From contig JAKSPL010000023.1 of assembly GCA_024404815.1 (NCBI GenBank), positions 1 to 35,223 on the forward strand: DNA of 35,223 nt, written 5' to 3'. The translations under genes and the position numbers were made by a program. Under the pieces are notes generated by a model that was not told the DNA's origin, made no database searches, and saw only the letters and a list, made by a program, of their open reading frames with translations. Below, piece by piece: positions 16,042 to 23,834 of this stretch. This DNA comes from Oscillospiraceae bacterium (GTDB lineage: Bacteria; Bacillota; Clostridia; Oscillospirales; Ruminococcaceae). Positions within the stretch are counted from its first letter, which is position 1, and each line of letters starts with the position of its first letter.

Positions 16042-16057
16042 TGTTCCACGTGGAACA
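16042..16057. other. parS-like centromere site 1
   Basis: TGTTCCACGTGGAACA, a perfect 16-bp palindrome identical to known bacterial parS sites (ParB/Spo0J binding). The symmetry extends to 24 bp (16038-16061), overlapping the rsmG stop codon. Confidence 0.88.
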
Positions 16058-16059
16058 TT

Positions 16060-16764
16060 TCATAGGGGTTGGCGTTTGATTTTGGCGAAGCGGCGAGGGT
16101 ACTGGGGTGGGGTAGGCGACTGCTTTTTGACGCAGATCAGGTATTTTTGTTCGGATTCAAGCGTATATGGCACGGGTTCACAGGCGATACCGCCGACAAG
16201 AGGTGCAGCTTCTGCGAAACGCTCCACCGTGGGGTCATATCCCCTGCCTTTCATGGCAAGCAAAACGCCTCCGACTTTCACAAATGGAAGAGAAAGTTCT
16301 GTCAGCATTGAACCGTTTGCCATCGCACGAGAAACCGCCATATCGAATTTTTCACGATAATCCGCACTTTTTGCAAGTTCCTCGGCGCGTCCGCAGATCG
16401 GATGGACACGTTCAGATAAGCCGAGCTTTTGTACTGCCATGGTACAAAACTCGATTTTCCGAAGTTCGCTGTCAAGCAGAGTTATATCCAAGTCAGGGCG
16501 AAGAATTGCAAGAGGAATGCCGGGGATCCCGCCGCCTGTTCCAATGTCAATAATCTTCGAAACATCCGCTTCGATATGATGCAAAAGATACGCAGAATCG
16601 AGAAAATGTCTAACCCAAATATCAGAGATTTCCGAAACAGCCGTGACATTCTGAACAGGTGTTTCATCATGCAGCAAAGCCGCATACTGAGAGAGAAGTT
16701 GATATTGTTCTTCGGACAAATCAAGCTGATACGCGGAAAACAGGCTGCAATACGTTTCAAGCAT
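16060..16764 (-). CDS. rsmG: 16S rRNA (guanine527-N7)-methyltransferase RsmG (GidB)
   Basis: SAM-dependent enzyme that methylates G527 of 16S rRNA. 234 aa, within the family range. The SAM-binding motif is IIDIGTGGGIPGIPLAI, followed by LLDSELRKIEF and the MAVSRAMA region. ATG 16764 was chosen over an in-frame GTG at 16773 since GGGTGG sits 5 nt before it. Its start overlaps the mnmG stop by 8 nt (ATGCTTGA), implying coupled translation. It is the last gene of the cluster and is followed by a parS-like site. Confidence 0.97.
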   Translation of the reverse strand: MLETYCSLFSAYQLDLSEEQYQLLSQYAALLHDETPVQNVTAVSEISDIWVRHFLDSAYLLHHIEADVSKIIDIGTGGGIPGIPLAILRPDLDITLLDSELRKIEFCTMAVQKLGLSERVHPICGRAEELAKSADYREKFDMAVSRAMANGSMLTELSLPFVKVGGVLLAMKGRGYDPTVERFAEAAPLVGGIACEPVPYTLESEQKYLICVKKQSPTPPQYPRRFAKIKRQPL

Positions 16765-18637
16765 GTGAGCCACCCGCTTTCAGCCAAGTCATCAAAATGG
16801 CAATGTCCGCAGGAGATACGCCGCTGATTTTTGCCGCCTGTGCGAGATTTTCGGGCTGTTCCTTGGACAGTTTTTCCCGCGCCTCAGAGGAAAGTCCGTG
16901 AATCATCTGGTAGTCAGTTTCGTGTTTCAACCTCACGGACTCCAAATGTGAAAAATGGCGATTCTGCTGGTTTTGACGTTCAATGTACTGCTCATATTTG
17001 ATTTGCAGCTCGACTTCCTCTGCTTCATCAGGTGTCAGCGAGAAAGACAACCCCAGCGCATTTGACAATCCGTCAAGAGTCACCTGCGGACGGCGAAGCA
17101 GAGAATCCATTCGCTGTCCGACCGAAATCTCACTTGTACCGACAGATTGCAAATAGGAATTGACCGCCGCATCCGCATGAACGGTGTGCTTTGCAATGGC
17201 TTCGACAGCGTCAGAAATATGCTGCATTTTGTTCGTAAAAGCGGAGAAATCGTCATCTCCAACAAGACGATATTTTCTGCCGATGGGTGTCAGACGCGCA
17301 TCAGCAGTCGAGTGTCGCAATGACAACCGATATTCGCTTCGCGCAGTCATCATTCGGTACGGATCCTCGCAGCCTTTGGTCACAAGGTCGTCAATCAAGG
17401 TCCCGATATAGGAGCTCGAGCGCGGAAGTGTCAACTCTTCCTCGCCTAAAACATACGCAGAAGCGTTGATTCCGGCAATCAATCCCTGTGCCGCCGCTTC
17501 TTCATAGCCTGATGTGCCATTGAACTGCCCGGCGGCATACAACCCGTGAAAATCACGGAAGCCAAGCGTTGCAAACAACGATTTCGGGTTGATGCAGTCG
17601 TATTCGATCGCGTATGCCGAACGCATAATCTCGATATGTTCAAAGCCCTTGACCGAACGATACATCGCAAGCTGAACGTGTTCCGGCAAAGAGGTACTGA
17701 AACCCTGTAAGTACATCTCGTCGCAGTCAATTCCGGTCGGCTCAACAAAAATCTGATGACGCTCACGGGTGGAGAATCGAACAACCTTGTCCTCGATGGA
17801 AGGACAGTATCGAGGCCCAACTGCATGGATAATTCCGCCGTACAAAGGAGATTCGGACAGATTATCACGAATGACTTTGTGCGTATTTTCGTTTGTATTC
17901 GCTATCCAGCAGGGAATATCATTTCTCCAGACCGTCTCTCCGCTGCGAAACGAAAATGGTCTTGGGTTCTCATCACCTGTCTGCATCTGAAGTACAGAAT
18001 AATCTATACTTCTCTTGTGAGCGCGGCACGGTGTGCCGGTTTTAAATCTGCGAAGTAAAATTCCTTGTTCGGACAACTTTTGTGACAAGAATCGAGCAGG
18101 CAGACAAGCATCCGGGCCGCTCTCCATCGAAGTTTTGCCAATATAAATCTTTCCACGGAGAAATGTTCCTGCACAAATCACAACCGCCTTACACGGATAC
18201 ACGCCGCCAAACGCATTGACAACACCCGTAACGCAATGATTCTCGTCCAGTTGGATGTCCGCAATCTCTGCCTGAATGATATGTAAGTTCTCCGTATTTT
18301 CGCATATTTGCTTTGTTTTTGCATGGTATGCTCGTCGATCACATTGCGCACGCGGACTGTGTACAGAAGCCCCCTTGCTGAGATTCAGCATACGCATCTG
18401 AATACAGCACGCATCCGCCGCTTTACCCATTACGCCGCCAAGCGCATCAATTTCGCGTACCAAGTGACCTTTTGCGCTGCCACCGATTGAAGGATTGCAG
18501 GGCATATTTCCAATCTGGTCAAGAGAAATGGTGAACAACGCAGTTTTACAGCCGCGCCGTGCCGAGGCAACAGCCGCCTCGATCCCTGCATGACCAGCAC
18601 CAATCACCGCAACATCAAAGCTTTCTAGCATTCCCAT
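16757..18637 (-). CDS. mnmG: tRNA uridine-5-carboxymethylaminomethyl synthesis enzyme MnmG (GidA)
   Basis: FAD-dependent tRNA-modifying enzyme that works with MnmE to make the (c)mnm5 group at wobble U34. 626 aa, the usual length. The FAD site VIGAGHAGIEAA is near the N-terminus, followed by NPSIGGSAKGHLVREIDALGG, with the helical tRNA-binding domain at the C-terminus. ATG 18637 follows AAAGGA at the right spacing. The frame is open upstream to 18709, but that part reads through two parS-like palindromes and has no ribosome site, so it is excluded. Confidence 0.98.
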   Translation of the reverse strand: MGMLESFDVAVIGAGHAGIEAAVASARRGCKTALFTISLDQIGNMPCNPSIGGSAKGHLVREIDALGGVMGKAADACCIQMRMLNLSKGASVHSPRAQCDRRAYHAKTKQICENTENLHIIQAEIADIQLDENHCVTGVVNAFGGVYPCKAVVICAGTFLRGKIYIGKTSMESGPDACLPARFLSQKLSEQGILLRRFKTGTPCRAHKRSIDYSVLQMQTGDENPRPFSFRSGETVWRNDIPCWIANTNENTHKVIRDNLSESPLYGGIIHAVGPRYCPSIEDKVVRFSTRERHQIFVEPTGIDCDEMYLQGFSTSLPEHVQLAMYRSVKGFEHIEIMRSAYAIEYDCINPKSLFATLGFRDFHGLYAAGQFNGTSGYEEAAAQGLIAGINASAYVLGEEELTLPRSSSYIGTLIDDLVTKGCEDPYRMMTARSEYRLSLRHSTADARLTPIGRKYRLVGDDDFSAFTNKMQHISDAVEAIAKHTVHADAAVNSYLQSVGTSEISVGQRMDSLLRRPQVTLDGLSNALGLSFSLTPDEAEEVELQIKYEQYIERQNQQNRHFSHLESVRLKHETDYQMIHGLSSEAREKLSKEQPENLAQAAKISGVSPADIAILMTWLKAGGSHA

Positions 18638-18658
18638 TGCGACACTTCCTTTCAAAAA

Positions 18659-18674
18659 TGTTCCACGTGGAACA
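18659..18674. other. parS-like centromere site 2
   Basis: TGTTCCACGTGGAACA, perfect 16-bp palindrome between mnmE and mnmG, 22 bp upstream of the mnmG start. Confidence 0.88.
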
Positions 18675-18692
18675 AAATGCGACACAGCAAAA

Positions 18693-18708
18693 CGTTCCAC
18701 GTGGAACA
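18693..18708. other. parS-like centromere site 3
   Basis: CGTTCCACGTGGAACA, one base from the perfect palindrome, 18 bp beyond site 2 and adjacent to the mnmE stop codon. Confidence 0.8.
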
Positions 18709-18713
18709 ATCCA

Positions 18714-20063
18714 TTATTTTCCTACACAAAACTTTGAGAAGACACCGTTCACGACATCTTCTGAAACATTATCGCCATCCAGAGAGTACAGCGCATTCGC
18801 TGCAACTTCGAGAGAATGGTAAACAATGTCAAGTGGCTGATTTCCTAGTAAATCCGCAATTCCACCCTGCAATGCAGTCAAAGCCTTCTCAATCAGGGTG
18901 CGCTGACGCTCATTGAGAATCGCCATGTCCGAATTTGAATCAGGGACAGGATAACCCTGTTTTAACGCATCACAAAGTGCATCCTCGCCAACCTGTTCTT
19001 TTGCGGCACAAACAGCAATCGGTATTTCCATCTGCGGAGGGTTCGTATTCGTCAAGTCACTTTTGTTCCAGAGCAGAATGCGCTTTTTGTCAGCAAAACG
19101 GTGTAAAATCGCATCGTCCTCGGCAGTCAGTCCGACGGCCGCGTCCACCACATAGAGAATCAAATCGGATTCCGCAACTTCGTCAAAGGCCGCCTCAATG
19201 CCGATGGTTTCGATGGGGTTATTCGCTTCTCGGATGCCTGCCGTATCAGCCAAAAGTAACGTATATTCGCCAAAACGAACCTGTTCGGTCACAACATCGC
19301 GTGTCGTACCAGCAATGTCCGTGACGATGCTTCGGCGCGTGCCTGCAAGCCAATTCATGACGGAAGATTTTCCTGCATTCGGAAGTCCGAGCAAAACCGT
19401 TCGGATTCCTTCGCGGAAAACTTTACCGTTTTGATAGGTATCCAGCAGTTTTTGTAAATCGCCGCACACGCCGCTAAGTGATGAAAGCAACGTATCTTCT
19501 TGTAATTCAGGCGGAAATTCCTCTGCGTCATCCATCCAGTAGGCAAATGCCGAAAGCATTTCTGTGATTCGTTCGGAACACTCTCGCATCCGTTTGGACA
19601 GCCGTCCGCTTCTTGCATAATTCGCCTGTTTCAGCGCGATTTCTCCATCTGCGGCGATAACATCCATGACTGCTTCCGCCTGTGAAAGAGAGAGTTTTCC
19701 ATTTAGATACGCGCGTTTTGTGAATTCTCCTGCACCTGCCGGCTGTGCGCCCACACGGTACAACAGCGACAAAATTCTTCGGCAGAGATACACGCCGCCA
19801 TGACAGGTGATCTCGACAACGTCCTCGCCCGTGTAGCTGTGCGGCGCACGAAACACGGTCAGCACAACATCATCGAGCGTTTGTTCGCCATCGCAAATCG
19901 TTCCGTAGGCGCACGTATATCCACGCATTTCCGTCACTTTTCTACCGTTTGCCGCATGGAAGATCTGTTCAGCAAGCGGTAAGGAATCCTCGCCAGAAAT
20001 CCGAATCATTCCGATTCCGCCCGATGCGTTCGGTGTCGAAATCGCCGCAACCGTCTCCGACAT
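18714..20063 (-). CDS. mnmE: tRNA modification GTPase MnmE (TrmE)
   Basis: GTPase partner of MnmG in wobble-uridine modification. 449 aa. The N-terminal folate-binding domain covers about 1-115 (AAISTPNASGGIGMIRISG). The embedded G domain shows GLPNAGKSS (G1), DIAGTTRD (G2), DTAGIRE (G3) and NKSD (G4). The C-terminus ends FCVGK, matching the family's catalytic FC(I/V)GK with its conserved Cys. ATG 20063 follows ACGGAGGAAAA; upstream in-frame ATGs lie within a terminator-like hairpin. It sits 50 bp after jag, separated by that hairpin. Confidence 0.98.
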   Translation of the reverse strand: MSETVAAISTPNASGGIGMIRISGEDSLPLAEQIFHAANGRKVTEMRGYTCAYGTICDGEQTLDDVVLTVFRAPHSYTGEDVVEITCHGGVYLCRRILSLLYRVGAQPAGAGEFTKRAYLNGKLSLSQAEAVMDVIAADGEIALKQANYARSGRLSKRMRECSERITEMLSAFAYWMDDAEEFPPELQEDTLLSSLSGVCGDLQKLLDTYQNGKVFREGIRTVLLGLPNAGKSSVMNWLAGTRRSIVTDIAGTTRDVVTEQVRFGEYTLLLADTAGIREANNPIETIGIEAAFDEVAESDLILYVVDAAVGLTAEDDAILHRFADKKRILLWNKSDLTNTNPPQMEIPIAVCAAKEQVGEDALCDALKQGYPVPDSNSDMAILNERQRTLIEKALTALQGGIADLLGNQPLDIVYHSLEVAANALYSLDGDNVSEDVVNGVFSKFCVGK

Positions 20064-20079
20064 TTTTCCTCCGTTCATG

Positions 20080-20107
20080 AAAAAGGGCGACAAATCTGCC
20101 GCCCTTT
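20080..20107 (-). terminator. Terminator or attenuator between jag and mnmE
   Basis: Minus strand: AAAGGGCG, 10-nt loop, CGCCCTTT continuing into T residues, 8 bp after the jag stop codon and 17 nt before the mnmE start. It should lower readthrough into mnmE-mnmG-rsmG; no strong promoter for mnmE is seen nearby. Confidence 0.75.
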
Positions 20108-20114
20108 GGTTTCA

Positions 20115-21152
20115 TCAGTCAATTTCAATTTTGCCGTAAACGCCTGCATTCAGCGAATCTTCCGGCTTCGGACGCTTGTAATCCTTCTCGAAGCTGGTCG
20201 AAAGATCGAGCTTTCTCGGTCCGTCACTCGGCTTGCGCTCACGATCGTTACGATGTCCGCGATTGCCGCGGTCGTTTCTGTCGCCGTGGTCACGGTATCC
20301 GCCCTTGCCGCCGCGGCGTTCATTCTTCGCTGCCTGCGGATGGTCGGATGTAATAATGACCTTACGATTCGGCTCCTCACCGGAAGAATGCGAGCTGACG
20401 CCCTCGATCGCGGTGACGGTCGAATGGATAATTCTGCGCTCATAGGGGTTCATCGGTTCGAGTGCAACGCTTCTGCCGGTGCGGAGAACGCTCTTGCAGA
20501 TACGCTGTGCAAGCTCCTGCAATGCTTTCTGACGCTTTTCGCGGTAGCCGCAGGTGTCGATCGCAATGCGGAGATAATCTCTGTCGCCGCGGTTTGCGAC
20601 CATAGAGGTCAGGTATTGCAGTGCATCGAGGGTTTCGCCGCGTCTGCCGATCAGCTTTCCTGCATCTTCGCCGACAAGTTCGATTTCTACGCCGTTTTCG
20701 CCAAGCTGTGCCTCGACCTTGACATCGGGGTACATAGCAGCCATGACTTTTTCGAGATACTCTGCGCCAAGCTGCATTTTTTCCAGTCCGACCACAGGAT
20801 CGACCTCGGATTTCGGCGCATCATCAAAGGATTCGAATGTTTCGGCAGGTGCTTCTTCTGCTGCCGCTGTCGGTCTTGCTGTCTGCGGAATTTCGATGGT
20901 CTCGGGGATCTCCTCCTCGACTTTTTCGACCTTTTCGACAACCTCAGCTACAACGGACTCGACCGATTCTGTCGGGGTGTACTCTGCACAAACCTTGTAC
21001 TCTGTGGATTTCTTTCCGAACAGACCGCCGAACAGACCTGTTTTCGGTTCTTCGAGAACTGTAAATGCGATTTCGGATACCGGCACACCGAACGTATCGG
21101 CTGCCATCTGCTTTGCCGCCTCAAGTGTCGCGGCTGAAAATTCTTTTCTCAT
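20115..21152 (-). CDS. jag: Jag/KhpB (EloR) RNA-binding protein
   Basis: Cytoplasmic RNA-binding protein encoded next to yidC in Firmicutes; in pneumococcus KhpB/EloR links RNA binding to cell elongation. 345 aa, longer than the usual 200-330. Order: Jag-N domain (about 1-55, FGVPVSEIAFTVLEEPKTGLFGG), acidic Val/Glu-rich linker (about 58-135), KH-II domain with the GxxG loop in LIGRRGETLDALQYL, R3H domain (RETxxh-like region YREKRQKALQELAQRIC and NPYERRIIHSTV), and a long basic Arg/Gly/Asp-rich tail (about 280-345, with RGGKGGYRDHGDRNDRG). The ribosome site is weak, but a better one belongs to a small overlapping ORF just upstream (21121-21195). Confidence 0.95.
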   Translation of the reverse strand: MRKEFSAATLEAAKQMAADTFGVPVSEIAFTVLEEPKTGLFGGLFGKKSTEYKVCAEYTPTESVESVVAEVVEKVEKVEEEIPETIEIPQTARPTAAAEEAPAETFESFDDAPKSEVDPVVGLEKMQLGAEYLEKVMAAMYPDVKVEAQLGENGVEIELVGEDAGKLIGRRGETLDALQYLTSMVANRGDRDYLRIAIDTCGYREKRQKALQELAQRICKSVLRTGRSVALEPMNPYERRIIHSTVTAIEGVSSHSSGEEPNRKVIITSDHPQAAKNERRGGKGGYRDHGDRNDRGNRGHRNDRERKPSDGPRKLDLSTSFEKDYKRPKPEDSLNAGVYGKIEID

Positions 21153-21195
21153 AGTCTTTCTTTTGAATGCGTTCGCCCATTTGCGTCCAGCGCAT
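21121..21195 (-). CDS. Small ORF overlapping the start of jag (24 aa)
   Basis: ATG 21195 has AAAGGAG five bases upstream, much better than the jag site. It encodes MRWTQMGERIQKKDYEKRIF plus SRDT and ends 30 nt inside jag in another frame. A GAATGCG/CGCATTC hairpin surrounds its start. It could couple ribosomes to jag or could be chance. Confidence 0.3.
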   Translation of the reverse strand: MRWTQMGERIQKKDYEKRIFSRDT

Positions 21196-21260
21196 TCTTT
21201 CTCCTTTCAAGCAGATTCTAAAACGTGTAGATACGATAATTTATTAGAAAACGCTGCCAA

Positions 21261-22415
21261 TCAGTCCAACTCGTCAGGCTCATAAGTTTCGCTGTCGTCG
21301 GGCAGTTCGTCGCCGTATTTGAGTGCGGCTCTGCGGCGTGCTGCTTCGATCAGCTTTCTGTCATACTCGGCACGTTCCTTGCGCGACATACCGTCATCGC
21401 CCTCGGAATACCGTGTACGATTTCCTTTTATGGACATACCGCCGTTTTGCTGTTCGTTCTGCATCTCAGCAGACATATCCATCATGCGCTGCATCCAGCC
21501 GGGACCTTTTGCAAGCTGCTTTTCTTTTTCCTTCTCGTTGATTACGAGAACACGCTCAGGGTTCAGGTACTTATAGATACCGAGCGTCAGCAGAAGCGAA
21601 GAAACCGAGTTCAGGAGCCAGTAGAAGTTCAAACCGGCAGGTGCCTTGAAGCCGATCCAGATGGACATCAGCGGCATCAGGTAGAGCATGAGGTTCATGC
21701 TGCCCATCGTCTGTGCGGATTCCGGATCCTGTTTCTTCATGTGACGCTGGCTGACGATCGTCATCGCAATCTGTGCGATAAAGCAGAGGATCGGGAGGGA
21801 TGCGAGCAGGATCGCTCCGATCGTCCAGCCGCCCTCAGGCTTCAGCGTGGGCTGACCGCCGAGGTCAAAGCCCAGAAATGTATTCTGGAAACCTGCGACT
21901 TTCTTGACGAATTCGGGCATCGTCGAGAAGATCTCAGGGTTCGATTTTGCGTACTTAATGATGATCAGCTCAGGACGTGCAGTCAGATACTGCTCGGTGA
22001 TATTCTTCGAGTCGAGCCATGTTTTCAGAAGCTCGGTCGCAGGTGCAATATCATCCTTGAGCTGTAAAATGTAGGTGAGGGGACGGATAACGACCTGAAA
22101 CACACCCATCAGCACGACCAGCGTCAGAATACTGCCCAGACAGCCCTGACTCATGTTGATGCCCTCTTGGGTGTAGAGCTTTTGCTGCTCCTCCTGCATT
22201 TTCTGCGGATTGTTCGCATAGGATTTGCGGATTTTTGCGAGCTTCGGGCTCAGAAGTCCTCGGCGTGCTGCGGCGACCTGCTGTTTATAGGTGCTGGGAA
22301 TGGTGCAGGCTTTCACAAGCAGGGTAAAAATCAGGATCGACATACCGTAGCTTTTCACCACGGAATAAATCAAGCGCATAATCCAGCCAAGCGGAATGGC
22401 AATCAAATTGAACAA
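21261..22415 (-). CDS. yidC: Membrane protein insertase YidC (SpoIIIJ/OxaA1)
   Basis: Inserts and folds membrane proteins with or without SecYEG. 384 aa, Gram-positive type without the large N-terminal periplasmic domain. The N-terminal membrane segment (MFNLIAIPLGWIMRLIYSVV) leads into the hydrophilic-groove helix (STYKQQVAAARRG), the charged cytoplasmic hairpin (LAKIRKSYANNPQKMQEEQQ) and further helices ending GLNFYWLLNSVSSLLLTLGIYKYL. A long acidic/basic tail of about 100 residues follows. The start is TTG 22415, supported by CGGAGG eight bases upstream; the next ATG would delete the first helix. It lies 35 bp after yidD. Confidence 0.97.
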   Translation of the reverse strand: MFNLIAIPLGWIMRLIYSVVKSYGMSILIFTLLVKACTIPSTYKQQVAAARRGLLSPKLAKIRKSYANNPQKMQEEQQKLYTQEGINMSQGCLGSILTLVVLMGVFQVVIRPLTYILQLKDDIAPATELLKTWLDSKNITEQYLTARPELIIIKYAKSNPEIFSTMPEFVKKVAGFQNTFLGFDLGGQPTLKPEGGWTIGAILLASLPILCFIAQIAMTIVSQRHMKKQDPESAQTMGSMNLMLYLMPLMSIWIGFKAPAGLNFYWLLNSVSSLLLTLGIYKYLNPERVLVINEKEKEKQLAKGPGWMQRMMDMSAEMQNEQQNGGMSIKGNRTRYSEGDDGMSRKERAEYDRKLIEAARRRAALKYGDELPDDSETYEPDELD

Positions 22416-22450
22416 TGAAGGTTCCTCCGTTCAGATGCAGGTTTGTCATG

Positions 22451-22807
22451 TCATATACGTGTTGCGGTTCTGTACCCGTTTTTCCAGCAGGTACGTGTAC
22501 AAAGCATCATTCCGATTTTTCTTGCCCTTCCGAATACACCTTCATAAAGCGGATCGGGGGGCATCCCGTTTTTATGCCGTCCCAAAATATCAAACGATTC
22601 CGGCACAGGATCCCAGCCGCCCTCCGAAAACGGATTGCAGCGGAAAATTCGTAAGGTGCCGAGCCACATTCCGCGAATCGCACCGTATTTTTTTACGGCA
22701 TCCATCGCGTAGTGGGAACAGCTTGGGCGATAACGGCAGGCGGCAGGAAACAGCGGCGAAATAAACCGCTGATAGAATCGGATCAATCCGATGACGATGT
22801 ACCGCAT
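22451..22807 (-). CDS. yidD: Membrane protein insertion efficiency factor YidD
   Basis: Small membrane-associated protein that helps YidC-dependent insertion. The family core is complete: IRFYQRFISPLFPAACRY, RPSCSHYAMDAV, and RCNPFSEGGWDPVP with the conserved cysteines. 118 aa, about 35 longer than common members because of a C-terminal tail (ARKIGMMLCTRTCWKNG...). ATG 22807 overlaps the 3' end of rnpA by 25 nt and has no clear ribosome site, pointing to translational coupling. Confidence 0.96.
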   Translation of the reverse strand: MRYIVIGLIRFYQRFISPLFPAACRYRPSCSHYAMDAVKKYGAIRGMWLGTLRIFRCNPFSEGGWDPVPESFDILGRHKNGMPPDPLYEGVFGRARKIGMMLCTRTCWKNGYRTATRI

Positions 22808-23241
22808 GATGTTGCATTGGAAGCAGGTGCAGCGGTTTGTTTCTGCTTTCCTGCGGATCTTCCTCTCGGCGGACGGTTCTGTGCTTCACAGGGAATGCTT
22901 CCGTCGCTGACGCCCTGAAGATGCTTCAAGCCGCGTGTACCGAGTGTTTTTGTCAGGATCAGCGAAGATTCATCCGGCAGGGTATGTCTTGCGACAAACA
23001 CAATGTCCAGCCCGATCGGCATAGACAGTTCGTTTGCTGTATAGGCGGCGCGGATGATTCTCTTTGCGCGGTTGCGTTTCACCGCACAGCCGACCTTTTT
23101 TCCGGCGGTAATGCCGAGGCGGTTGTAGGAGCGTCCGTTTGGCATCGCATACAAAAGCGCAGAGCCCAGCGAACAGAATGCACCGCGCTGATACAGGCGG
23201 AGAAAGTCCTTATTCTGGTTGAGCTTGATCGTAAAGACCAC
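22783..23241 (-). CDS. rnpA: Ribonuclease P protein component
   Basis: Protein subunit of RNase P, which with the RNA subunit removes tRNA 5' leaders. Core residues include KNKDFLRLYQRG-type N-terminus (NQNKDFLRLYQRGAF), RLGITAGKKVG and the RNR motif RNRAKRIIRAAY. 152 aa, longer than the usual 110-125 because of a C-terminal tail rich in Pro, Arg, Ser and Thr, part of which overlaps yidD. The start is GTG 23241, nine bases after AAGGAG. Confidence 0.96.
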   Translation of the reverse strand: MVFTIKLNQNKDFLRLYQRGAFCSLGSALLYAMPNGRSYNRLGITAGKKVGCAVKRNRAKRIIRAAYTANELSMPIGLDIVFVARHTLPDESSLILTKTLGTRGLKHLQGVSDGSIPCEAQNRPPRGRSAGKQKQTAAPASNATSCGTSSSD

Positions 23242-23272
23242 GCGGTTTCACTCCTTTCATGCTATTAGAAAA

Positions 23273-23295
23273 GGGCAACAACCGCATTGTTGCCC
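23273..23295 (-). terminator. Terminator or attenuator between rpmH and rnpA
   Basis: Perfect 9-bp stem GGGCAACAA/TTGTTGCCC with a 5-nt loop, followed on the minus strand by TTTTCT. It would allow abundant L34 mRNA with less RNase P protein downstream. Confidence 0.8.
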
Positions 23296-23309
23296 TCATC
23301 TTGCATGAA

Positions 23310-23444
23310 TCAGTAGGTCAGTCTTGCTCTGCCCTTTGCACGGCGGCGAGCCAGAACCTTGCGGCCATTGGCAGTTGCCATACGCTTCATAAAGCCATGC
23401 TCCTTCTTACGGTGCAGCTTCTTCGGCTGATAAGTTCTCTTCAT
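23310..23444 (-). CDS. rpmH: 50S ribosomal protein L34
   Basis: Large-subunit ribosomal protein of 44 aa. The sequence starts [18 protein letters not shown] and ends GRARLTY, with [19 protein letters not shown] between, the canonical L34 form. ATG 23444 follows AAGGAG at 10 nt. It is the first gene of the cluster reading rpmH-rnpA-yidD-yidC-jag-mnmE-mnmG-rsmG and has a strong promoter at 23564-23592. Confidence 0.98.
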   Translation of the reverse strand: MKRTYQPKKLHRKKEHGFMKRMATANGRKVLARRRAKGRARLTY

Positions 23445-23563
23445 TGCAAAGTCACTCCTTTTCTTTTGTATAAAGCTGACTGCATCTTTGCGAATCAGCC
23501 GGATTACAGATATTTCACGGGGCAGCTATGTGCAAAAGTGCGCAATATGCCCTGCAAGCACCA

Positions 23564-23592
23564 ATTATACAGGAATTTTCGCAAAAAGTCAA
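23564..23592 (-). promoter_or_regulatory. Sigma-A promoter of the rpmH cluster
   Basis: Minus strand: -35 TTGACT (23587-23592), 17-bp spacer, -10 TATAAT (23564-23569); leader of about 110 nt. Between this promoter and the divergent one at 23736 lie about 140 bp of AT-rich DNA. I see no run of DnaA boxes (TTATNCACA) there. Confidence 0.88.
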
Positions 23593-23735
23593 GGGCAAGG
23601 GGGGCGATTTGTGCAGAGTGTCGGTTTTTTTGTATCCCGCCATCCCCGAAATAGATATTTTGTATTCATTGTTTCTTTTCGATTTCACGCAGTTTCGCCT
23701 TTCGACGCCATTCAGGAAAAAATTTTCAAAATTGC

Positions 23736-23764
23736 TTGACACTTTCAGTTTCTGCGTGTATAAT
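23736..23764 (+). promoter_or_regulatory. Sigma-A promoter of the CPBP gene at 23835
   Basis: Consensus -35 TTGACA (23736-23741), 17-bp spacer, consensus -10 TATAAT (23759-23764). A short TGGATG/CATCCA hairpin lies at the start of the leader. Confidence 0.9.
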
Positions 23765-23834
23765 CTTATGATGGATGTATTGGCATCCACAATTTAATAT
23801 ATATAGTCTATTATAATTGTAAAGGAGTATTTCT

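Noticed and set aside
18638-18709. N-terminal extension of MnmG
   Set aside because: The extra codons read through two parS-like palindromes, no ribosome site precedes them, and MnmG proteins start at the FAD motif as chosen.
23445-23834. oriC between rpmH and the divergent gene
   Set aside because: The position is right, but I find no cluster of TTATNCACA boxes; the one near match is part of a -10 element, and dnaA is not adjacent.
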